DNA of 64,000 bases from Nocardioides sp. NBC_00368 (lineage in GTDB: Bacteria > Actinomycetota > Actinomycetes > Propionibacteriales > Nocardioidaceae): positions 4,485,001 to 4,549,000 of the forward strand of contig NZ_CP107970.1 in NCBI RefSeq assembly GCF_036090055.1, in the 5' to 3' direction. A model generated the notes under the pieces. That model was not told where the DNA came from. It did not search any database and saw only the letters and a list, made by a program, of their open reading frames with translations. How positions within the stretch are numbered: position 1 is the first letter of the stretch; every line of letters begins with the position of its first letter. This document shows, piece after piece, positions 51,755-60,436 of the stretch. Both the position numbers and the translations under genes were made by a program.

Positions 51755-52666
51755 ATGTCGTCACTGGATCTCCTGCTGGACGGCCCACGAGCCCAGCGCG
51801 CCTTCCTGTTGAAGGCCGTGTTCGCCGGGGAGTGGTCGATCACGGCCGAGGACGAGGCGCCGCTCACGGTCATCGCGATCGCGCGCGGCGAGGCGGTCTT
51901 CACCGGTGGCGAGGGGCCGCAGGAGGTGGGCGCCGGTGACGTGATCGTGTGCCGCGGGCCGGCGAGCTACGTCATCGCCGACTCGGCCGACCGCCCCGCC
52001 GACATCCGGATCCTTCCCGGCCAGGTCTGCATCGACCCGAGCGGGGCCCTGCTGGACGAGGAGCTGGCGCTGGGCGTACGCACCTGGGGGAACAGCCGTT
52101 CGCCGGACTCGACCGTGATGCTCATCGGGACCTACGAGCGCGAGACATCGGTCGGCTCGCTGCTGCTCTCCCGGCTGCCGACGAGTGTGGTGCTGCGCGG
52201 CTTCGACACCGCTGTCGTGGACCTGCTGTCGACGGAGCTGGCGCGGGACGAGGCCGGCCAGACGGCCCTGCTCGACCGGCTGCTGGACGTACTCGTGGTC
52301 AAGGCGGTGCGTGAGGTGCTCTCCGCATCCCCGGCACTTCCCGCCGACGACGCGGTGGCCGCGGTGCTGCGTGCGATGGAAGAGCATCCTGAGCTGCCCT
52401 GGACGGTGGCCGGCCTCGGCGAACAGGTCGGCCTCTCCCGCGCCGCCCTGGCCCGGCGCTTCACCGAGCAGGTCGGTGAGCCACCGCTGGCCTACCTGAC
52501 CCGGTGGCGGCTCGCTCTGGCCGCCGACCTGCTGCTCGGCACCGACCTGACCCTGTCGGCGATCGCCGCCCGCGTCGGCTACACCAGTCCGTTCGCGCTC
52601 AGCGCTGCCTTCAAGCGCCTGCACGGCACCTCGCCGACCTCGTTCCGGACCCGCCACGCGGCCTGA
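51755..52666 (+). CDS. AraC-family transcriptional regulator with cupin sensor
   Basis: 303-aa regulator. An N-terminal cupin domain (AEDEAPLTVIAIARGEAVFT, EVGAGDVIVCRGPASYVI) precedes the AraC double HTH (PWTVAGLGEQVGLSRAALAR, LTLSAIAARVGYTSPFALSA, FKRLHGTSPTSFR). I chose ATG 51755 (MSSLDLLLDGPRAQRAF), the usual start of this subgroup; ATG 51722 or 51737 is possible. It is divergent from the NmrA/DUF1772 operon. Confidence 0.93.
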   Translation: MSSLDLLLDGPRAQRAFLLKAVFAGEWSITAEDEAPLTVIAIARGEAVFTGGEGPQEVGAGDVIVCRGPASYVIADSADRPADIRILPGQVCIDPSGALLDEELALGVRTWGNSRSPDSTVMLIGTYERETSVGSLLLSRLPTSVVLRGFDTAVVDLLSTELARDEAGQTALLDRLLDVLVVKAVREVLSASPALPADDAVAAVLRAMEEHPELPWTVAGLGEQVGLSRAALARRFTEQVGEPPLAYLTRWRLALAADLLLGTDLTLSAIAARVGYTSPFALSAAFKRLHGTSPTSFRTRHAA

Positions 52667-52692
52667 CATCTCGCGCGACGGTCCTGGTCCGG

Positions 52693-53919
52693 CTACTCCT
52701 CGCGGAGGATCTTCGGCGGTCCCGCAGGGGTGGCCTCGCCGCGCTCCACGGCGGCGGAATGACTGGCGAGGGCGCGTTCGAGAAGCTCCATGAGCGGAGT
52801 CTCGTCGCGGGCGATCTGCAGGTACTTCGGGCCGAGGGCGACGATGATGTCGCGCTCGGCGAGCAGAGCGTTGTGGATGCGCTCGCGCTCGGCTGGGTCG
52901 GCGGTGTACTCCGAGTCGAGGTAGGCGGCGGCGTGGCGGCGGGCGTTGGCGATGGCGTTCTTCGCGCGGCCACGCTTGCTGAAGAGGGAGGCCACGACGG
53001 TGACGACGAGTACGCCGAGGATGACGCTCAGGGAGAGGCCGGTACTGATCTCGGCCACGTGCACGGGATCGCCGTCGTTGATGAACGGGATGTTGTTCTC
53101 GTGGAGCGCGTGCAGGATCAGCTTCACGCCGATGAAGGCGAGGATCGCGGCCAAGCCGTAGGACAGGAAGATGAGCCGGTCGAGGAGGCCGTCGAGCAGG
53201 AAGTAGAGCTGGCGCAGGCCCAGGAGAGAGAACGCGGTCGCGGTGAAGACCAGATAGACGTTCTGGGTGAGGCCGAAGATCGCCGGGATCGAGTCGAGGG
53301 CGAACAGGATGTCGGTGCCTCCGATGGCCACCATCACGAGCAGCATCGGCGTCAGGATGCGCTTGCCGTTCTCCACCGTGAAGAGCTTGTCGCCGTCGTA
53401 GTGCTCACTGACGTGGAACAGCCGCCGGGCCAGCCGGACGACGACGTTCTCCCCGTGGGAATCGTCGTCGGGCTTCAGCATGTTGCCGGCCGTCATCAGC
53501 AGGATCAGCCCGAACAGGTAGAACACCCACGCGAAGGTGTTGATCAGCGCGGCGCCCACGAAGATGAACCCGGTGCGCGCGATCAGCGAGAACGTGATCC
53601 CGAAGAGCAGCACCTTCTGCTGGTCCTCGCGGGGGACCCGGAAGCTGGTCATGATGATCAGGAAGACGAACAGGTTGTCGACCGAGAGCGCCTTCTCGGT
53701 GATGTAGCCGGCGAAGTACTCTCCGCCCATCGCGCCGCCGCCGAAGACCAGCACACCGATGCCGAACAGCAGCGCGATCGCGACGTAGACCGACGACCAC
53801 CCGGCCGCCTCCTTGAGCGTCGGAGTGTGGGCCTTGCGTACGTGGAAGATGTAGTCGAATCCGAGCAGACCGACGATCGCGACGACGGTGACCAGCCACA
53901 CCCATGTCGGTGCGCCCAT
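52693..53919 (-). CDS. TerC/Alx-family membrane protein
   Basis: 408-aa integral membrane protein with about eight to nine helices. The family signature appears twice: ITEKALSVDNLFVFLIIMTS and GGTDILFALDSIPAIFGLTQ, both holding the membrane acidic residues that define TerC/Alx. Members export Mn2+ or give tellurite resistance. A charged C-terminal tail of about 90 residues follows. No yybP-ykoY riboswitch is seen upstream, unlike the GDT1-family gene. Confidence 0.92.
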   Translation of the reverse strand: MGAPTWVWLVTVVAIVGLLGFDYIFHVRKAHTPTLKEAAGWSSVYVAIALLFGIGVLVFGGGAMGGEYFAGYITEKALSVDNLFVFLIIMTSFRVPREDQQKVLLFGITFSLIARTGFIFVGAALINTFAWVFYLFGLILLMTAGNMLKPDDDSHGENVVVRLARRLFHVSEHYDGDKLFTVENGKRILTPMLLVMVAIGGTDILFALDSIPAIFGLTQNVYLVFTATAFSLLGLRQLYFLLDGLLDRLIFLSYGLAAILAFIGVKLILHALHENNIPFINDGDPVHVAEISTGLSLSVILGVLVVTVVASLFSKRGRAKNAIANARRHAAAYLDSEYTADPAERERIHNALLAERDIIVALGPKYLQIARDETPLMELLERALASHSAAVERGEATPAGPPKILREE

Positions 53920-53966
53920 AGTGACAACCCCCTGAGAGACGACCCGAGAGTGGGATCGGCCTCAGC

Positions 53967-54587
53967 CTAGGCGGAGGTTTTCGGGATGGACAGCCCATCG
54001 ATGATCTGGGGAACCGCGTCCTCGAGGAGCCGGTCGGCCCGAGGATCGTCGGGGTGAATCGTACGCATCGTGAGGCTGTGCAGGAACACGCCCATCAGCG
54101 TCTGGGCGAGCAGGTCCGTCGGCATCGTGGAGGTGCGGTCGAGGCGGTCCAGGGCGAGCCCGACGACCTCGACGAGCTGCTCGCTGAGCGTCGTGAACGT
54201 CGCCGAGATGATGTCCCTCGCGTCGGGGTCGCGCAGGCTCTGCAGCACGACCTCGCTCTGCAGGACGAACCAGCGGTCCTGCATGGGGCCGACGGCGTCG
54301 AAGGCCGCGCCGATCAGCGATCCGCTCGACTCCGCGTCGGTCTGCTCGCCGACAGCGGTGCGTACGGCCTCGATCAGCCTCTGGGACTCCTCCTTGAACG
54401 CCTCGAGGAGCACCTCGTCGACGGTGTTGAAGTTGGAGTAGAAGGCGCCACGTGTATAGCCCGCGGCGCTGACCAGGTCGTCGACGGTGACCCGGCGCGC
54501 GCCGCGCTCGACGAAGACGTCGACGGCGGCGGCCAGCAGTCGCGCGCGGGTGTTCGTACGTCGTCGGGGGGCCTTCACCTCGGTCAT
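53967..54587 (-). CDS. TetR-family repressor of the MMPL/YhgE operon
   Basis: 206-aa TetR protein: TRARLLAAAVDVFVERGARR, VDDLVSAAGYTRGAFYSNFN. The start is ATG 54587 (MTEVKAPRRRTNTR); an upstream frame extension runs into the AT-rich operator. It is divergent from MMPL, with a 61-base gap carrying repeated ATACA/TGTAT half-sites. Confidence 0.92.
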   Translation of the reverse strand: MTEVKAPRRRTNTRARLLAAAVDVFVERGARRVTVDDLVSAAGYTRGAFYSNFNTVDEVLLEAFKEESQRLIEAVRTAVGEQTDAESSGSLIGAAFDAVGPMQDRWFVLQSEVVLQSLRDPDARDIISATFTTLSEQLVEVVGLALDRLDRTSTMPTDLLAQTLMGVFLHSLTMRTIHPDDPRADRLLEDAVPQIIDGLSIPKTSA

Positions 54588-54611
54588 GTCGCCATCCTCA
54601 CATACCCGGAA

Positions 54612-54644
54612 GATACATTTCTGTATTGAATGCATTATTGTATC
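54612..54644. promoter_or_regulatory. TetR operator region
   Basis: GATACA (54612-54617) and TGTATC (54639-54644) form outer arms. ATACA-N4-TGTAT (54613-54626) and a central AATGCATT palindrome lie inside. It is a small AT-rich island in GC-rich DNA, overlapping the MMPL start region. Confidence 0.65.
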
Positions 54645-54648
54645 GAAC

Positions 54649-57342
54649 ATGTCCTCCTACCTCTACCGGCTCGGCCGTCTGGTCGCGCGCCGCGCCAAGA
54701 CCGTGCTGGCGCTCTGGCTCCTGCTCGCCGTGCTGCTGGGTGCGCTGACCATCTCGCTCGGCGGCAAGCTGCAGGACGACTTCACGATCCCGGGCACCGA
54801 GTCCCAGCAGGGGCTGGACGCGCTCACCCAGCGCTTCCCCGAGGTCTCCGGGACCTCGGCCCAGCTGGTCTTCGTCGCCCCCGAGGGCGAGAAGATCGAC
54901 GATCACCGCAAGGAGGTCCGGGCGGTGCTCGACGCGGTCGAGAAGGTCGACCACGTCGCGACGGTCACCGATCCTCTGGCGAAGGACAGCAGGACGGTCA
55001 GTGACAACGGCCGGGACGCTCTGGCGACGGTCCAGTTCGACCTCGACCTGGACGAGCTTCCCGAGGGTGTGACCGATGATCTGGAGGAGGCCGCGGAGCT
55101 GCCGGCGGGATCCTCGCTGGAGCTCCACATCGGCGGGGACGCGTACTCCGTCACCGGGGTGCACGTCAGCGCGACCGAGGGAATCGGGATCCTCATCGCA
55201 CTGCTCGTCCTGGCGATCACCTTCGGGTCGCTGCTGGCCGCCGGGCTGCCGATCCTGACCGCGCTGCTCGGGGTCGGGAGCGCGATGGCGGGGATCTTCT
55301 CGGTCGCCTCTGTCACCGACATCTCGGCGACCACCCCGACCCTCGCGCTGATGATCGGGCTCGCGGTCGGGATCGACTACGCGCTGTTCGTGATCGCCCG
55401 GCACCGCAGCCAGCTCGCTCACGGCCTGGAGGTGGAGGAGTCGATCGCCCGGGCGGTCGCCACCGCCGGCAGCGCGGTCATCTTCGCGGGCGTCACCGTC
55501 ATCATCGCGCTGTGCGGACTGGTGGTCGCCGGCATCCCGTTCCTCGCCGTCATGGGGTACGCAGCGGCCTCGGCCGTACTCGTCGCGGTGCTGGTCGCGC
55601 TCACCGCGGTGCCGGCGCTCCTCGCGATCGCGGGTGAGCGGCTCCGACCGAAGCCTGGGTCTCGGGCCCACCGGCGTGAGGCTGTCGCGGAGGGACGGCC
55701 TCACGCCACCACTCTCGGGGCGCGCTGGGTGCGGCTGGTGACCAAGGTGCCGGTCCTCACCGTCGTGGTCTCGCTGCTGGTCATCGCCGTCCTGGCGATC
55801 CCGGCGCGCGATCTCGCACTGGGCCTCAACGACAACGGCAGCGCCGATCCGGGGACGGCTCCGCGGGAGACGTACGACCTGATCAGCCGTGACTTCGGGC
55901 CCGGCTACAACGCGCCGCTCTTCGTGACTGCGGACATCATCGACACCACCGACCCGATCGGGGTGATGGACTCCCTCGGCAAGGCGCTGGGCGGCTATGA
56001 CGGGGTGCAGAAGGTCGCGCTGGCCACGCCGAACCGGACCGCCGACCTCGGGCTCGTGGTGATCTACCCGACCACCGAGAAGAGCGACCCCGCGACCGCC
56101 GCGCTGGTCAAGGAGATCCGCGCCGACTCGGGTGGGCTGGAGAAGCGGTTCGGCATCGAGGACGTCATGGTCACCGGTCAGACCGCGGTCGCGATCGACG
56201 TCAGCGCTCGACTCTTCGACGCGATCCTGCCGTTCGGGGCCGTCGTCGTCGGCCTGTCGCTGATCCTGCTCACGGTCGTGTTTCGCTCGATCGCGGTCCC
56301 GCTGAAGGCGACACTGGGCTACGTGCTGTCGGTGGCGGCATCCTTCGGGGTGGTCGCCGCGGTCTTCGAGTGGGGCTGGGGCGCCGACCTGTTCAACGTC
56401 GCCAAGGTCGGGCCGGTGATCGCGTTCTTCCCGATCATCCTGATGGGCGTGCTCTTCGGGCTCGCCATGGACTACGAGGTGTTCCTCGTCTCCCGGATGC
56501 GGGAGGACTTCGTCCACACCGGGGATGCCAGGCGTTCGGTGGACACCGGGTTCGCCGCCAGTGCCCGCGTCGTCACCGCCGCGGCGGTCATCATGATCGC
56601 CGTCTTCGCGGCCTTCGTGCCGAACGGCGACCCGATCGTGAAGCCGATGGCGCTGGGGCTCACCGTGGGTGTGCTGGTGGATGCGTTCCTGGTCCGGATG
56701 ACGCTGGTGCCGGCCGTGCTCGCTCTGCTCGGGCGGGGTGCCTGGTGGCTGCCGCGCTGGCTGGACCGGCGGCTGCCGGTGCTCGACATCGAGGGTGAGG
56801 CGCTCGTGCACCACCTCGAGCACTCCGACTACGTCGCTGCTCACGGCGAGGTGGCGGTACGGGCACACGAGGTCGAGGTGCCGGGGGCGCTCGCGCCGCT
56901 CACGATGCAGCTGCGGCCGGGCGGGCTCGGGATCGTCCATGGATCCGACCCGGCTGCTCGATCTTCCGCACTCGCGGCGATCACCGGGCGGCTCGGGTTC
57001 TCGGGACAGCTGGTCGTGCTCGACCGGCTGCTGCCGGAGGAGGCGGGAGCCGTCCGTGCTCGCGCCGCACTCGTCGACGATGTCGCGGCCGCCCTCCGGC
57101 TCGTGGGCGCCCGCCGCGTCCCGGCGTTGGTCGCGATCGACAGCACCACCTCGCTCGACCCCGGTCAGCTCGCGGCCCTGTCCTCGCTGACCTCGCGAGG
57201 CACGACGGTCCTGCTCGGGATGCCGTCACTGCCCGCCGTACCGCAGGTCGCCGACGCCGTCGCGTGTGCCGAGCCTGCCCGCGCTCTTCCTGCGCTCACC
57301 GACCCCGCGGCTTCGGCCGCTGATCTGGAGACAGTCCGATGA
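54649..57342 (+). CDS. MMPL/RND transporter with degenerate ABC-ATPase-like C-terminal domain
   Basis: 897-aa protein. Residues 1 to about 715 are a full MMPL (RND-like) exporter. It has two six-helix halves, GIDYALFVIARHR in the first with its proton-relay Asp/Tyr, MDYEVFLVSRMRED in the second, and periplasmic loops of the usual size. Residues about 720-897 are soluble and look like an eroded ABC nucleotide-binding domain: GIVHGSDPAARSSAL where a P-loop would stand (Lys lost), VPALVAIDSTTSLDPGQLAA as a Walker-B-like segment, then RGTTVLLGMPSLP. ATG 54649 chosen. It overlaps the YhgE gene by 4 bases. Confidence 0.92.
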   Translation: MSSYLYRLGRLVARRAKTVLALWLLLAVLLGALTISLGGKLQDDFTIPGTESQQGLDALTQRFPEVSGTSAQLVFVAPEGEKIDDHRKEVRAVLDAVEKVDHVATVTDPLAKDSRTVSDNGRDALATVQFDLDLDELPEGVTDDLEEAAELPAGSSLELHIGGDAYSVTGVHVSATEGIGILIALLVLAITFGSLLAAGLPILTALLGVGSAMAGIFSVASVTDISATTPTLALMIGLAVGIDYALFVIARHRSQLAHGLEVEESIARAVATAGSAVIFAGVTVIIALCGLVVAGIPFLAVMGYAAASAVLVAVLVALTAVPALLAIAGERLRPKPGSRAHRREAVAEGRPHATTLGARWVRLVTKVPVLTVVVSLLVIAVLAIPARDLALGLNDNGSADPGTAPRETYDLISRDFGPGYNAPLFVTADIIDTTDPIGVMDSLGKALGGYDGVQKVALATPNRTADLGLVVIYPTTEKSDPATAALVKEIRADSGGLEKRFGIEDVMVTGQTAVAIDVSARLFDAILPFGAVVVGLSLILLTVVFRSIAVPLKATLGYVLSVAASFGVVAAVFEWGWGADLFNVAKVGPVIAFFPIILMGVLFGLAMDYEVFLVSRMREDFVHTGDARRSVDTGFAASARVVTAAAVIMIAVFAAFVPNGDPIVKPMALGLTVGVLVDAFLVRMTLVPAVLALLGRGAWWLPRWLDRRLPVLDIEGEALVHHLEHSDYVAAHGEVAVRAHEVEVPGALAPLTMQLRPGGLGIVHGSDPAARSSALAAITGRLGFSGQLVVLDRLLPEEAGAVRARAALVDDVAAALRLVGARRVPALVAIDSTTSLDPGQLAALSSLTSRGTTVLLGMPSLPAVPQVADAVACAEPARALPALTDPAASAADLETVR

Positions 57343-59432
57343 CACGTACGAAATCATGGTGGGGCGGACGCCGCCTGGTGGCCGCCGCGATCCTGCTACC
57401 GGTCGTCGTGACGGCGCTCGCGCTCGTCGCGCTCAGCGACCGCACCGAGAACCTCGACAAGGTGCCCGCGGCCGTGGTCAACCTCGACAAGCCGGTGACG
57501 ACGGGGAGCGGGAAGGACAAGCAGACGATCTACGCCGGGCGAGCGCTCGCCGCGGACCTGGTCTCCTCCTCGGGCGCCGGCTCGTCCGGACCCACGCTGG
57601 GCTGGGAGCTCACCGACGAGGAGGACGCGCGCTCGGGCTATGCGGACGGGACGTACGCCGCGGTCATCACGATCCCCGAGGACCTGTCCAAGACGCTGTC
57701 CGGCGTGCAGGGCAGCGACCCGAGCGCCGGCCGGGTGAGCGTGGAGGCGTCCGACGCCTCCAGCGAGGTCACCGCCGAGATCGCGCGGCAGGTCGCGCGG
57801 CAGTCCGCGTCGACCCTGGGGCGTACGGTCACGACCACCTACCTCGATGGCGTCCGGGACGAGACCGGGAAGCTCAAGACCAGCCTGACCGACGCCGCCG
57901 ACGGGGCCGACGAGCTCGCCGACGGCACCGCTGCCGCCGACTCGGGTGCCGGGAAGGTCGCCGACGGTGCCCGCGAGCTCACCTCCGGCGCCGCGGGCGC
58001 GGCCGACGGCGCCTCGCAGGTCGCCGGTGGCCTCGACTCGCTCGCCGGCGGGACCGCGCGACTCGAGTCGGGTGCCGGATCGCTGGCCACCGGCGCGGGC
58101 AAGGCGTCGAAGGGTGCGTCCTCGCTGTCGGCCGGTGTCCGCCAGCTCAGCGGCGGGCTCGACCGGCTGGAGCGGTCGACCGCGGAGCTCCCGTCGCAGA
58201 CCTCGGCGCTCGCCACCGGCGCCGCTCAGGTGTCGGAGGGCGTGGACGGCTACACCCAGCTCGCCAAGGGCTGGGCCCAGGCGTGCGCGAGCGACCCGGT
58301 GCTCGCCGCCTCCAAGCCGCAGCTGTGCGGCGCCACCGCCGCGGCCGTCGGGTCCGGAGGTGCCCAGGCCGACCAGCTCGCCGCCGGGGCGGACCAGGTC
58401 GCCTCGGGTGCCTCCGCGCTGTCGCAGGCGGCGCCCGAGCTGAGCGGTGGGATCTCGTCGGCGGCGGGCGGCGCAAGGAAGGTCGCCTCCGGGGCGTCCC
58501 AGCTCGCTTCCGCCAACGAGCGTGTGGCCGCCGGGGCGCGGGAGCTCTCCGCCGGTGTCGGGGAGGCGAACGACGGGGCCACCGAGCTGGCCTCCGGTGC
58601 GTCCCGACTCGCTTCGGGCACCAAGCGGCTCGAGGACGGCTCGGCCTCCCTGGCCACCGGGGCCGACGACCTTTCCGCCGGGACCTCCTCGCTGAACGAG
58701 GGCGCGTCCTCGTTGGCCTCGGGACTCGACGACGGGGCCTCGAAGATCGCGGTCCCCGGTGAGAAGCAGGCCGAGGTCGTCGCCGACCCGGTGCAGGTAG
58801 CCGTCGCCTCCGGCACGTCCACCTCGGGGGCGACCCGGCTGGCGCCAGGGGTGATCGCTCTGGCGCTGTGGCTCGGTGCGCTCGCCGTCTATCTGCTCCG
58901 CCCGGCCTTCCCCGCCGGACGGCTGCGCGAGGCTCTCACGGCACGCCGGCTCACCTTCGTCGGCCTGTGGCCGGCGGCCCTGATCGGGCTGGCGCAGGCG
59001 GGTCTGCTCGTCGGAGCGGCTCGTCTTCTCGGCGCGGATCTCGCGGAGCCGGTCGCGGCGGTCGGTCTCGCGGCTCTTGCTGCGGTGGTGTTCGTCGCGG
59101 TCCACCAGGCCGTCGTGGCGCTCGCCGGCCAGCGCCGCGGGTGGCTGATCTCGCTCGCCTTCCTCGCCCTGCAGCTGGTCTCCCTCGGCGGGCTGCTGCC
59201 GGTCGCCACGGCGTCCGAACCGTTCGGCGCGCTCGCCGGCATCCTGCCGGTCCCGCTCGCCGCCGAGGCGCTGCGCGGGGTCGTGGTCGCGCAGAGCGGT
59301 GCCGCGGTCGGTGCGCCGGTCGGGGGGCTGGTCCTCTGGCTCCTGCTCGCGGTGGCGCTCAGCGTCTTCGCGGCGGGTCGGGCGCAGCGTACGTCTGTGT
59401 CGGAGATCCGCAGGGTTGCGGCTGCCGGCTGA
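57339..59432 (+). CDS. YhgE/Pip-family ABC-2-like membrane protein
   Basis: 697-aa protein. One N-terminal helix (LVAAAILLPVVVTALALVAL) is followed by an extracellular region of about 450 residues. That region is full of Ala/Gly/Ser-rich heptad repeats (for example GASQVAGGLDSLAGGTARLE), which predict a very long helical stalk. Five to six C-terminal helices of ABC-2 type come last. The pattern is that of YhgE/Pip proteins (phage infection protein homologues), known components of export or ESX-like systems. GTG/ATG overlap (ATGA) with MMPL makes the pair one unit. The degenerate ATPase tail of MMPL may stand in for a missing nucleotide-binding partner (inference). Confidence 0.92.
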   Translation: MTRTKSWWGGRRLVAAAILLPVVVTALALVALSDRTENLDKVPAAVVNLDKPVTTGSGKDKQTIYAGRALAADLVSSSGAGSSGPTLGWELTDEEDARSGYADGTYAAVITIPEDLSKTLSGVQGSDPSAGRVSVEASDASSEVTAEIARQVARQSASTLGRTVTTTYLDGVRDETGKLKTSLTDAADGADELADGTAAADSGAGKVADGARELTSGAAGAADGASQVAGGLDSLAGGTARLESGAGSLATGAGKASKGASSLSAGVRQLSGGLDRLERSTAELPSQTSALATGAAQVSEGVDGYTQLAKGWAQACASDPVLAASKPQLCGATAAAVGSGGAQADQLAAGADQVASGASALSQAAPELSGGISSAAGGARKVASGASQLASANERVAAGARELSAGVGEANDGATELASGASRLASGTKRLEDGSASLATGADDLSAGTSSLNEGASSLASGLDDGASKIAVPGEKQAEVVADPVQVAVASGTSTSGATRLAPGVIALALWLGALAVYLLRPAFPAGRLREALTARRLTFVGLWPAALIGLAQAGLLVGAARLLGADLAEPVAAVGLAALAAVVFVAVHQAVVALAGQRRGWLISLAFLALQLVSLGGLLPVATASEPFGALAGILPVPLAAEALRGVVVAQSGAAVGAPVGGLVLWLLLAVALSVFAAGRAQRTSVSEIRRVAAAG

Positions 59433-59440
59433 TCCGCACG

Positions 59441-59511
59441 TGTAACACGTCGTTCGTAGCACTATCCGGTCGCCGCAACAGGGCGAGAAGTACTACGAAC
59501 GACGTGTTACA
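59441..59511. repeat. Dispersed palindromic intergenic repeat, copy B
   Basis: Perfect 19-bp inverted repeat (TGTAACACGTCGTTCGTAG at 59441-59459 with its complement at 59493-59511), extended by a few more pairs after one mismatch. It lies between converging genes. The left part matches copy A at 39239 almost base for base. Confidence 0.9.
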
Positions 59512-59526
59512 GCTCGTCGCGGCGGC

Positions 59527-60219
59527 TCAGAGCGAGGTGTCGTGCAGCACGATGTGCTCGTCGAGCGGGGCGCGGCCCATCTCGACGCGGTTGACCGAGG
59601 CCTCGGGGTCGGCGGTGCCGAAGGAGATGCCGTAGAGCAGCTTGAGGTCGGCCGGGAGGCCGAGGTGGGCGCGGACGGTGTCGGCGAACAGGCCGTGCAT
59701 GCCCTGCGGGACGCCGTGGTAGCCGCGGGCGGTGAGGGAGAGCAGGAAGTTCTGGGCGTACATGCCGACGTCGTTGGCCGCGCGTACGACATCGCCGAGC
59801 TCCGGCACGAAGAGCAGGGCCACGTGGGGTGCGCCGTAGAAGCGGAGGTTCTCGGCGACGGCCTTGGTGCGCCCGTCGGCGTCGTCGCGGGCGATGCCCA
59901 TGGCACCGTAGAGAGCGGCCCCGGCACGCTGCGAGCGCTGGACGTGGACGCTGTCGTCGTCTCCGTACGTCGTGGTGAAGTCGGGGCTCATCTGGCCGGC
60001 CTCGAACGCCTTGAGCATCGCGGCGCTGAGCTCGTCGCGGGCGTCGCCGGAGAAGACGTGGACCTCCCAGGGCTGGGTGTTGCTGTGCGACGGGGCGCGC
60101 TGGGCGTCCTCGAGCACACCGCGGATGTCGTCGGCGGGCACCGGGTCGGGCAGGAAGGCCCGCGCGGACCGGCGAGCTCGGATCACGTCCGTGAAGGTGT
60201 CGACGGCGGTAGCGCTCAC
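59527..60219 (-). CDS. Nitroreductase family protein
   Basis: 230-aa flavin enzyme: FTDVIRARRSARAFLPDPVP, EDAQRAPSHSNTQPWEVHVF (FMN-site motif), YGISFGTADPEASVNRVEMG. It reduces nitro-compounds or quinones with NAD(P)H and FMN. Start GTG 60219 behind aggaa; upstream frame residues are not family-like. Confidence 0.92.
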   Translation of the reverse strand: MSATAVDTFTDVIRARRSARAFLPDPVPADDIRGVLEDAQRAPSHSNTQPWEVHVFSGDARDELSAAMLKAFEAGQMSPDFTTTYGDDDSVHVQRSQRAGAALYGAMGIARDDADGRTKAVAENLRFYGAPHVALLFVPELGDVVRAANDVGMYAQNFLLSLTARGYHGVPQGMHGLFADTVRAHLGLPADLKLLYGISFGTADPEASVNRVEMGRAPLDEHIVLHDTSL

Positions 60220-60436
60220 AAGAAGGGTTCCTCTCAGGTCTGCCGAGGGCTGATGACCTCGATCCACTCCTGGCCAAAGACGGAGGGACTCTCCGGTATT
60301 CCCGTGGGCGGCGCGAAGGTGGCTCATCACACACTCCGGGGACCTACCCGGTTCGGGTGATACCCGGGGGCCGGACGGGAGCCTTTACCGCCGCGAGTCG
60401 AAGACTCGAGGTCCGACCTATCTGAGGGGGAAACCC

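Noticed and set aside
53920..53966. yybP-ykoY riboswitch upstream of the TerC gene
   Set aside because: The gap is short and has neither the ggggaguag nor the gagaccuu element.
52504..53970. 488-aa plus-strand reading frame over the TerC gene
   Set aside because: Its translation is Glu/Asp/Arg/Gly-rich low-complexity typical of the antisense of a membrane-protein gene in GC-rich DNA; TerC on the other strand has clear family motifs.
60220..60436. Riboswitch between the nitroreductase and secreted-protein genes
   Set aside because: Several GC-rich hairpins are present, but I could match none of the FMN, cobalamin, TPP, SAM or c-di-AMP conserved segments on either strand.
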